Positions 33,616 to 41,700 of a DNA stretch of 55,953 bases are shown here, one piece after another (the stretch's first letter is position 1; every line of letters begins with the position of its first letter). A program made the position numbers and the translations under genes. The stretch is from Phocaeicola_A sp045545095. Its GTDB lineage: Bacteria; Bacteroidota; Bacteroidia; Bacteroidales; Bacteroidaceae. The stretch lies in the NCBI GenBank assembly GCA_045545095.1, contig JAZQAG010000019.1, positions 1 through 55,953 on the forward strand, written 5' to 3'. A model generated the notes under the pieces. That model had not been told where the DNA came from, made no database searches, and saw only the letters and a program-made list of their open reading frames with translations.

Positions 33616-34791
33616 TTATTTGTTAGTATTCAATCGTTTCACACGGCGGTTGATGTTGCTCTGTACCACATAGTAGTCAATCAGCGGAGCAAACACGTTC
33701 ATCAGCAGGATGGCCAGCATCATGCCTTCGGGGTAACCGGGGTTGAGCACGCGGATGATGACCGCCATGGCTCCCACGAGGAATCCGAAGATGAACTTAC
33801 CTGTCTCTGTACGGGCAGAGGTAACGGGGTCGGTAGCCATGAATACGGCACCGAAGCAGAAACCACCCAATACGAGGTGCTGATACCAGGGCATCATGGC
33901 CATGTAGTTGCTCTCGGCACCAAAGGTGTTGAACAACAGGGCCACTACGGCACCACCCACAAACACGCTCAACATGGTCTTCCAGCTGGCAACGCCACTC
34001 CACAACAGGAGGATGGCCCCCAACAGGATGGCCACTACGCTTGTCTCACCGATAGAGCCGGGGATGAAGCCCCACACCATATCCATGCTGAATTCAGGCA
34101 CACCCACGGTAGCTGCATGACCCAGCGCCGTAGCGGCGGTGAATCCGTCGGGCAGGTCGGCGCCAAGGCCGAAAATGCTCTCTGTAGCCACCCACACGGT
34201 GTCACCCGACATCTGAGTAGGATAAGCAAAGAAAAGGAACGCACGCGCGATAAGGGCCACGTTGAACACGTTCATACCCGTACCACCGAACACTTCCTTC
34301 GCGAAGATTACGGCAAAGGCAGTAGCCACGGCCAGAATCCAAAGCGGACAGTTCACAGGCACAATCATCGGAATCAGCATACCCGATACGAGGAAACCTT
34401 CCTGAATCTCTTCGTTCTTCAATTGGGCAATGATGAACTCGATACCGAGACCTACGATGTAAGAGACGAGAATCTTGGGCAATACGGCCAGGAAGCCATA
34501 TCCGAAGACCTCGATGAAACTGGCACTATCCATCAGCCCTGCGGCCGTGTAGTGCTGGTAACCCACGTTGTACATACCGAACAGCAAGGCCGGCACCAGT
34601 GCGATTACCACAAACGACATGATGCGCTTCGAGTCGATGGCATCATGGATGTTCACACCCTTGCGGGCGGTGGTGTTGGGTACGAACAGGAATGTTTCGA
34701 AACCGTCGAACACCGAGCGCAGCGCGTGAAGCTTGCCTCCCTCCTCAAAGTTCGGCTTTATTTTGTCGAGATAATTTCTTAACGCTTTCAT
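33616..34791 (-). CDS. nqrB: Na+-translocating NADH:quinone reductase subunit B
   Basis: A 391-residue polytopic subunit that carries one covalent FMN, riboflavin and the quinone site, and is part of the Na+ path. Flavin motif DGFTAATALG with T221 as the FMN threonine. Other marks: N-terminal KALRNYLDKIKPNFEEGGKL, FGGTGMNVFNVALIARAFLFFAYP, and FMATDPVTSARTETGK near the C terminus. Length and order are normal. The gap before it (34792-34895) contains 7- and 14-base repeats. Confidence 0.97.
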   Translation of the reverse strand: MKALRNYLDKIKPNFEEGGKLHALRSVFDGFETFLFVPNTTARKGVNIHDAIDSKRIMSFVVIALVPALLFGMYNVGYQHYTAAGLMDSASFIEVFGYGFLAVLPKILVSYIVGLGIEFIIAQLKNEEIQEGFLVSGMLIPMIVPVNCPLWILAVATAFAVIFAKEVFGGTGMNVFNVALIARAFLFFAYPTQMSGDTVWVATESIFGLGADLPDGFTAATALGHAATVGVPEFSMDMVWGFIPGSIGETSVVAILLGAILLLWSGVASWKTMLSVFVGGAVVALLFNTFGAESNYMAMMPWYQHLVLGGFCFGAVFMATDPVTSARTETGKFIFGFLVGAMAVIIRVLNPGYPEGMMLAILLMNVFAPLIDYYVVQSNINRRVKRLNTNK

Positions 34792-34807
34792 TATTTTCAG
34801 TTTTTAG

Positions 34808-34891
34808 TTACGAGCTACGAGCTACGAGTTTTTCAGCTACGGGTATAGTATTCAACTTGCCACTTGTAGCTTGTCACTTGTAGCTTGTCAC
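34808..34891. repeat. 7-bp and 14-bp tandem repeats between nqrA and nqrB
   Basis: CTACGAG-type 7-base units occur three times (34808-34828), and two perfect copies of CACTTGTAGCTTGT plus CAC fill 34861-34891. The second array ends five bases from the nqrA stop codon. The same CTACGAG word dominates 36778-37066. Confidence 0.8.
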
Positions 34892-34895
34892 TATG

Positions 34896-36242
34896 TTATT
34901 CCATCTCCTTTCTGAGTGCATCCAATCCTTCGCGGACAATGCGTTGCAACTCCAGTTTTGATGAATCCACAAACTCACACAGGGCAAAATCCTCGGGAGC
35001 CACCTCGTAGATACCCAGTGCCTCCATGCGGTCGATGTCGCCGGCAATGATGGCCTTCACCAGATACTCGGGCATGATGTCCATGGGGAACACGCGGTCA
35101 TACTCGCCACTCATGATCATGTGGCGCTCGCCACCCTTCACACGGGCATCCAGTGTGTACTCCTTCTTGCCCAACAACCAGCTGAAGTAGCTACGACTGG
35201 TGCTGTACTGATCCATACGGGGCATAATCCAACCCAGCATTTCGTGTACATCGTCACCCTCGGGGATAACGGTCAGCTCCGTAGCATGAGCGCCCACAAA
35301 GCCCTCGAGCGAGCTCTTGTCGCCGGTCAGCACGTTGCCGTTGATGATGCGCAGGTTCTTGCCTTCGGCCAAACGACCGTCCAACACGCTCGCAATCTGA
35401 GCACCCACCTTCACACGGGCGTATGCCGGAGTCTTCACCTCCGAACCGGCCACGGCAATGATGCGGGTCAAATCCACCTGACCTTTGTTGAACAGACGAC
35501 CGATGAAGATAACCTCCTCGGCACCCAGTGTCCACACCACTTCACCCTTGTTCACGGGAGCCGTGTGGTTGATCTGGACACCCACATTTCCTGCAGGATG
35601 CGGTCCGTCAAACACCGTCACGGTCACACCCTTGGCCTCCTTCAGGGCAGCACTTGTCTGCTTGGCGCTCACGCCCAGGTAAGTGGGAGCCATCTTGGCC
35701 AGTGCGTCAAGACCTGTCTGGAAATCCGCCTCCTGACCGCTCAATACATACTCGAACTCGGGAGCCAAAGGCTGAGAGTCGAAAGCCGACACGAAGATGG
35801 CGCGGGGCGCAACTTCAGGGTTAGGCACTACGTCGTAAGGACGTTGCTTGAAGAATCCGAACAGACCAGCCTCCAACAGAGCCTCCTTCACCTGCTCACC
35901 GGTGAGCGATGCCACACTCTTCTTGCCAAAATCTACCACTTCGTTCCCCTCGGCGGCCACACGCACGCTGAGCACCTTGCGGCGGGCACCGCGCTCAACC
36001 AGCGTCACCTTACCGCTGACAGGCGAAACGAACTTTACTTCAGGGTGATTCTTGTCGATGAACAAGGCCTCACCCGCTTTGACCATCTGCTCCTCCTTGA
36101 CAACCACCTTGGGAGTCACACCCGTGAAGTCATCCGGACAGAGTGCATACCCTGCCGCCGGCTTCACTTCCAGCATCTCCCGCGCCGGTTTGCCCTTCAG
36201 ATTGATGTCCAAACCTTTACGTAACTTTACTAAATTTGCCAT
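34896..36242 (-). CDS. nqrA: Na+-translocating NADH:quinone reductase subunit A
   Basis: A 448-residue peripheral subunit on the cytoplasmic side, related to RnfC but without iron-sulfur motifs. Marks: N-terminal VKLRKGLDINLKGKPA, the barrel-sandwich region KAGEALFIDKNHPEVKFVSPVSGKV, FFKQRPYDVVPNP and SRSYFSWLLGKKEYTLD. It contributes to quinone binding together with NqrB. It is the first gene of the operon; a -7 box lies 39-46 bases upstream of its ATG. Confidence 0.96.
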   Translation of the reverse strand: MANLVKLRKGLDINLKGKPAREMLEVKPAAGYALCPDDFTGVTPKVVVKEEQMVKAGEALFIDKNHPEVKFVSPVSGKVTLVERGARRKVLSVRVAAEGNEVVDFGKKSVASLTGEQVKEALLEAGLFGFFKQRPYDVVPNPEVAPRAIFVSAFDSQPLAPEFEYVLSGQEADFQTGLDALAKMAPTYLGVSAKQTSAALKEAKGVTVTVFDGPHPAGNVGVQINHTAPVNKGEVVWTLGAEEVIFIGRLFNKGQVDLTRIIAVAGSEVKTPAYARVKVGAQIASVLDGRLAEGKNLRIINGNVLTGDKSSLEGFVGAHATELTVIPEGDDVHEMLGWIMPRMDQYSTSRSYFSWLLGKKEYTLDARVKGGERHMIMSGEYDRVFPMDIMPEYLVKAIIAGDIDRMEALGIYEVAPEDFALCEFVDSSKLELQRIVREGLDALRKEME

Positions 36243-36280
36243 ATTATTTATAACAATAATGAATTTATCAAAAGATGGTG

Positions 36281-36288
36281 CAAAGATA
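36281..36288 (-). promoter_or_regulatory. -7 element of the nqrABCDEF operon
   Basis: TATCTTTG on the minus strand, 39 bases before the nqrA start codon. The -33 region is T-rich but has no clear TTTG. Confidence 0.55.
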
Positions 36289-36448
36289 CTTAAAAAGACA
36301 GAATATAGCCTACTGACTGGTAGAAAAAAAAGAGGGAGGAACAGAGAAAAACACCCCTATTCCCCTCCTCTTTCGCTTTTCCTTACTTCCAAAGGAAGAA
36401 TTGTCACATCTAGATAGCAAATGAGCGATTCACTCTATTCACTACCTG

Positions 36449-36629
36449 CCTGTCGGCAGACAGGTTTTGATTATTTACGATTTATTTGCTATTGAGCTAT
36501 TTAGTGCCGCACGGCCCAACTTTAACCCACGTCATCCGCGTTATCTGCGGATGACGCGGATTGAAAGTGGCCATGCGGTGCTCAGCACTCAAAACTCAGC
36601 ACTCAGCACTCATAACTCCTCTGCGCCTC
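36449..36629. repeat. Cluster of hairpins and short-period repeats upstream of the smalltalk gene
   Basis: In order: hairpin CCTGTC-GGCA-GACAGG (36449-36464); GTGCCGCACGGCCCAAC, an inverted variant of the 16-base repeat described at 36829; hairpin CATCCGC-GTTATCT-GCGGATG (36533-36553) followed by CGCGGATTGAAAGTGGCCAT; an 8-base ACTCAGC-type array (36581-36612); and CTCTGCGC/CTTTGCGT 8-base units (36619-36642). Apart from the smalltalk gene the 36243-37175 stretch has no gene. Confidence 0.7.
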
Positions 36630-36679
36630 TGCGCCTTTGCGTTCTAAAAAATTGTACCTTGTAATTTGTAAATGAAATT

Positions 36680-36775
36680 ATGGAAAAACGTGATATCTGG
36701 AAAATCGTGATTCAGACGTTGATCACCGTACTGACGGCCATCGGCACGAGCCTGGGAGTAATCAGTTGTGTGTGA
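36680..36775 (+). CDS. Smalltalk-type micro-protein (31 residues)
   Basis: ATG 36680 to TGA 36773-36775 encodes 31 residues opening MEKRDIWKIVIQTL and ending GTSLGVISCV. The polar start, a single hydrophobic helix (about 8-28) with the LTAIGTSLG segment, and the cysteine near the end match the 'smalltalk protein' family of Bacteroides, known only as a tiny predicted membrane protein. Family members are often found near HU-like DNA-binding and amidase genes; neither is present here, and the gene is enclosed by repeat arrays. A candidate leader TTTGTAAATGAAATT precedes it. Too short for automatic calling, but the match in sequence pattern is good. Confidence 0.7.
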   Translation: MEKRDIWKIVIQTLITVLTAIGTSLGVISCV

Positions 36776-36777
36776 GA

Positions 36778-37080
36778 TAGTGACTAGTGACTAGCTACGA
36801 GCTACGAGTGATGAGCTACGAGCTACGAGTGGGCCATGCGGCGCGGAAAATTTTTCATCCGTAGATGACGCAGATGACGCGGATTGAAAGTGGGCCATGC
36901 GGCGCTCCTCCCTTTGAGAAGGTTTAAAGTTCAAAGTTTAAAGTTCAAAAGGGAGATGGTTTGAACTTTGAACCTTGAACTTTGAACTTTGAAAAAACGC
37001 AGATGACGCAGAGTTTTTTTGAGTGACTGATGACGAGCTACGAGCTACGAGTGACTAGTGACTAGTGGGCCATGCGGCGC
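36778..37080. repeat. Composite repeat island: 7-bp arrays and three copies of a 16-mer
   Basis: Starting three bases after the smalltalk stop: 7-base units of TAGTGAC/GAGCTAC type (36778-36828); GTGGGCCATGCGGCGC at 36829-36844, 36890-36905 and 37065-37080 (exact each time); GCAGATGACGCGGATTGAAA between them; GTTTAAA/GTTCAAA 7-base units (36922-36949) facing their inverted form TTTGAAC x5 (36960-36994), able to form a long hairpin; then again CGCAGATGA and GAGCTAC arrays (36997-37064). Confidence 0.85.
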
Positions 37081-37108
37081 GAAATCCCCTACCCTCTCTA
37101 CACACGAA

Positions 37109-37138
37109 AAAGGGCATCCCATGTTCGGGGTGCCCTTT
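37109..37138 (-). terminator. Intrinsic terminator of the C1 peptidase gene
   Basis: AAAGGGCATCCC pairs with GGGGTGCCCTTT (37127-37138), one G-T pair, loop of six. On the minus strand the stem is followed by TTTTTCG, 38 bases after the stop codon. Confidence 0.8.
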
Positions 37139-37175
37139 GTGTATTCACTCGTAGCTAGTAACTAGTAACTGACAA

Positions 37176-38564
37176 TCAGTCCTCTTCGGCAAACATGGGG
37201 TCCCAGGCAGGCAGGCGGACAGGCTTCTGTTTGAGAACATCAAGCACGTTGGCGGGGACGTACTTCTTGTTCACCACAAGGCGGAACATGTACTCGTCAA
37301 ACCACTCATCGGTCATGATAAGGTGGCCACGATAGCCGCTGGAGGCGCCCCAGCTGTTTTCGACCATCCACTTCTTGAACGTGCCGTCCTCGGCCACATC
37401 GACAGCCATCAGGGTCATGGCATGCGAAGAGCCACTGTCGAAGGTCTGTATGCGCTGCTTCTTGTCCATGCCGAGGGTGATACCGAAAAGCGACTCATAG
37501 TCATAATTTTTCATATCAAGGAGGCCACGTTTGGAGTCGAGTTGTTTGGCCACATCGCACGAGAAATACATCATGGTGCTGTCCTTGATGCTGGCCAAGG
37601 CCATCTGCTTGATTTCTTCGATGGGAAGGTTGACATAGAGCCAGTTGTGCCCATCATAGACATGGCGGTCAAAGTCAATTTCATACACCTTCCAGTAGTC
37701 TCGGCTGGGGTCGTTCATCAGCATGACGTAGTCGGCATTGAGGTCTTCACCGATCCACTCTTTGTAAAAACTTTGTGGGGTGTATGTCTTCATCTCGGAG
37801 AGAGGCTTTCCGCTGGCATCCTTGGGAGCCCAAGCGAACTCCTTCACCGGTTCGCCCATAGAGAGGACAAGCATGCGGTAGATGGTGCCGAGCATCTCGG
37901 TCTTCAGGTTCTCAAGCTCCTTCTTGCCACCCTTGGTATCGCGCAACTGGAGAGCAAATTCGCGGAGTTTCTGCTTGATGATGGAAGTGACACGCGCGGT
38001 GTTATTGGTATTGAAAGTCTCGGGCATCACTTCGGCAGGCACAATACCATACTTGGCCACGAGGTCGGCCACTCCGGTATAAGTACCGCCATCGCTCAGT
38101 GGATGCTTCATGAGCCACTCCACCATCTGGTCGGTGAGCGGACGTTCGCGAGTGTCGATGATGCCTTGCAGGAAGAGGTTGGACTTCTCCAACTGGTCCC
38201 AAAAGAAAGAGTACCCTTGGGAAAACTCGCACGAAGGCCACCCATGACGGGCCATAGCCTTGGCACGCAGCACATTGAATCCCGTGAAGAGCCAGCAACG
38301 GCCGGAAGACTGCTGGTCGGTGATACCACGCGACTCCACGCGGTGGCTGAAATGAGTGTCGAGCCCGCCACGGAGATTCTCCTGGCTGAGGGCAAGGGTG
38401 CGCACATCATTGGCCGCAATGGCATTCATCAGCGCACGGTCGGTAGGCGTACCCTCATAAACAGAAGTTATCCGGTCAAGCATCTCAGAAGTTATGCCCC
38501 CCTGCTGGGCAGATGTGCCGAGCGAAGCGGCCAAAAGGATTGTCAGAGCAATGTTCTTTTTCAT
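37176..38564 (-). CDS. Secreted C1-family cysteine peptidase (aminopeptidase C/bleomycin hydrolase type)
   Basis: A 462-residue papain-fold peptidase. The start at 38564 gives a clear signal peptide (MKKNIALTILLAASLGTSAQ); the frame continues upstream to 38963, but that part overlaps the divergent promoter and gene. Active site: Q84, C90 (QQSSGRCW), His in GSSHAMTL and Asn in VENSWG. The order and spacing match the C1B/PepC family, which normally is cytoplasmic and hexameric; the secreted form is common in Bacteroides. It probably trims peptides in the periplasm, feeding the POT and OPT transporters. Monocistronic, with a terminator. Confidence 0.92.
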   Translation of the reverse strand: MKKNIALTILLAASLGTSAQQGGITSEMLDRITSVYEGTPTDRALMNAIAANDVRTLALSQENLRGGLDTHFSHRVESRGITDQQSSGRCWLFTGFNVLRAKAMARHGWPSCEFSQGYSFFWDQLEKSNLFLQGIIDTRERPLTDQMVEWLMKHPLSDGGTYTGVADLVAKYGIVPAEVMPETFNTNNTARVTSIIKQKLREFALQLRDTKGGKKELENLKTEMLGTIYRMLVLSMGEPVKEFAWAPKDASGKPLSEMKTYTPQSFYKEWIGEDLNADYVMLMNDPSRDYWKVYEIDFDRHVYDGHNWLYVNLPIEEIKQMALASIKDSTMMYFSCDVAKQLDSKRGLLDMKNYDYESLFGITLGMDKKQRIQTFDSGSSHAMTLMAVDVAEDGTFKKWMVENSWGASSGYRGHLIMTDEWFDEYMFRLVVNKKYVPANVLDVLKQKPVRLPAWDPMFAEED

Positions 38565-38679
38565 AGAAAATTGTTTTATGATTCTTGTTTTACTTGTTAT
38601 AAAGGATAATTTTCGGACAAAGTACGGAATAATTTTCCTCCCAAGCAAGAAAGTGTTTCGGAAAAACATATTTTTTATA

Positions 38680-38687
38680 TATCTTTG
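38680..38687 (+). promoter_or_regulatory. -7 element of the TamB-like gene
   Basis: TATCTTTG with TTTCGG 20 bases upstream as a possible -33. Transcription would start near 38694. Confidence 0.5.
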
Positions 38688-38739
38688 CGCACTTAAAGAG
38701 GGGTGATCACTCAAAAGAAACGCCCCACGGGAAAAAGAC

Positions 38740-41700
38740 TTGCACGAATTACCCCTTATACAAATAAAAAGAAGAAACTTCAAACACGTGTCACGCAGGA
38801 TATTCAACATTGTCAGAGGAACATTGATAGGGCTGGTAGCCTTATATGGCTTGTGCCTTGTATTGCTGGAAATACCAGCCGTACAAGGAGCGTTGACGCA
38901 ACAATTGGAAAAACAATTCTCCGCTTTTCTGGAAACGGAAATCGAAATTGAGAATATCACCATCGACTACCCTAACCGTCTGATAGTGGACGGCATGATA
39001 GTGGAAGACAAGGATGGAAAAGAGATGCTGAAAGCAGCCCGACTGGCCGCAAAATTCGAGTGGACGCCCTTGTTGAAAGATGGACGTATCGTGGTACACA
39101 CTGCGCAAATATTCGGCCTGCATGCACACATCAGCCGCCCCACGCCGGAAGCTGAAACCAACATCCAATTCCTATTGGACAAACTGGCCTCCAAGGACAC
39201 CACAGAAAGCGCTCCCCTAAATTTGCGCATCAACAGCCTGCTTATCAGACGAAGCCATCTGAGCTACGATGTGAAGTCAGAAAAAGAGACACCGGGAGTG
39301 TTCAACCCTTCGCATTTGAATGTAGAGGACCTGAACATGACCGCCACCCTCAAGTGTCTGAGCGCAGACTCTATCAATGCCACCATCAAACGGTTCGAAC
39401 TAAAAGAAGGAAGCGGCCTAGAAGTGCAATCCATGAAAATGGCATTATTGGCCAATACCGACAGGATAACTCTGGCAGACTTTGTCTTGAGGATGCCACA
39501 AAGCCGTCTGATGATGGATACAGTGAGAGCAGATTTCCCCATACCTGAAACCGAGGAAGGCGGACCGCGGGCAGGACTCTTCATGGCAGATTTGAAACGT
39601 GGCTCGTACCTGACGCTGAAAGACATTGCCCCCTTTGTCCCAGCCTTGAAACATTTTGACGAGAGACTTTACATGTATGCCTCCCTACGAGGACGCAGAG
39701 AGCTTATGGTTATCGCAGACATGCACATACACTCAGCTGGGAAAGAAGTGGAACTGAGAATGACAGACGCCTATACCATCCTCCATGAAAAGAACAATCC
39801 ATACGTTGATATGGGAAATCTGAAGATGAGTATCACACAAAAGGGGCTCGGATTCATCTGGAGAAATCTGCAAGGAGAGGGGAAAGAAATCCCCCAAACT
39901 TTGACAAATGCAGAATATGTGGCCTTTAACGGAGAAGTAATGGGGTACATTGACCACCTGATCGCAAAAGGACACTTGCAAACAGGTATAGGAGAGGTCA
40001 ACACTACAACGACCCTGATAACTCCCCAAAAAGGAGAGCTCAACTATAAGGGAAAAATCAGCTCCCAACGGTTGGAGATGAACAAACTGCTGGGAGATGG
40101 ACAAAAACTGGGCGACCTCTCCTTGGACATCAAATTTGACGGGCATACACAACAAGGAGAGGCACCCTCACTATATCTGAAAGGAGTACTCCCTACCCTA
40201 CAATATAACGGATACGAATATCAGCAAATACGCATGGACGGCATATTGGACCGACAGGGATTTGACGGCCTTCTGGCATTGGACGACCCCAATGCTGCCC
40301 TGACCATGAACGGAAAATTCACGATGGAGAACGACATCCCTACCCTGAACTTGACGGCCACCCTGAACAACTTCCGCCCACATGATTTGCAATTGACCGA
40401 AGGACGGGAGGGCATCACTTATGGATTGAAACTACGCACACATTTTCAAGGAAACACCCCCGACAATATACAAGGAACTATAGATGTGGATAGCCTGACC
40501 GCTTGGCTCCCCACCGACTCTCTTCACGTGGAGAACATACACATCGAAGCCTTGAACATCTCAGAAGGGAAAAAAAGGCTGACCGCCACGTCCGACTTCA
40601 TGACGGCCCATGTGGAGGGTAAATACCACTACCGGACATTACCGGAAAGTTTTGAGCAGATTGTGTACAAATACCTCCCTTCGCTGGTAAAGAAATCCAA
40701 ATGGGCTTCAACCACTACAAAGAAGAAAAAATCCACCAACGACTTTAGCTTCGACATAAAGCTGAAAGATAGCAAATTCTATCCCTATGTGGCCGGAATC
40801 CCATTGGAAGTGTCGCCACACGCAGAGTTGAAAGGACAAATCTGTGATGCTGACGAAAGAATGCGATTGGAAGGATACCTGCCCAACCTGACCTACGGGG
40901 ATGCTTCATTTGAATCTGGTGTATTGAGATGCGAGAACACCGACGACCGGCTCATGGCGGACTTCAGCATTTCCAAACAAATGTCAGGCAATGCCAGAGT
41001 GAATCTGATGATGAATACACAAGCGGCCAATGATAGCCTGAAGACCACTATATCATGGGGTAATGATACAGAAATCACCTATTGCGGCACCGTAGATGCA
41101 TACACAACCTTCAGCCGGCAGACAGAAAACAGCCCTCACATGAAAACAGATGTGAAAATAATGCCCACGGACATTATACTGAACGATACGGTATGGCATG
41201 TACATCAAGCACAGATAGTGATGGACTCGGGATACGTGGATATCAACAATCTGCAAATCGAACACGCTGACCGACACCTCAATGTCAACGGCAAAGTGTC
41301 TGACCGCTCCTCTGACTCCCTAATCATAGACTTGAATCGCATTGGGGTGGAATATATTATGGATATCCTCAGGTTCCACCCTGTAGAATTTGCCGGCGAT
41401 GCCACCGGACGCATCCACGTACGCGAAGCGCTAGGGGAAATGCAGGCACACACCCGTCTGCAAGTGGAAAATTTCCACTTCAACGGAGGCCTGATGGGCG
41501 ACATGGATGTGAAAGGCAAATGGGACAACGAAGTGGGAATAATGCTAGATGCAGATATCCGGGAGGGAGACAAAGGACGGACAACGGTATTAGGATTCGT
41601 AAGCCCACAGAATGATAGCCTCGACCTGCGCATCGGTACGCATCAGACAAACTTGGCTTTCCTGAACAGTTTTATTGGAGGAATTTTTGGAGATGTGGCC

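Noticed and set aside
35121..36224. A 367-residue open frame antisense to nqrA
   Set aside because: Shadow frame of a well-supported gene, with no domain.
37323..38609. A 428-residue open frame antisense to the C1 peptidase gene
   Set aside because: The peptidase has a complete active site and signal peptide; the opposite frame has neither.
38564..38963. N-terminal extension of the C1 peptidase to 38963
   Set aside because: It would hide the signal peptide inside the protein and overlap the divergent promoter and gene start.
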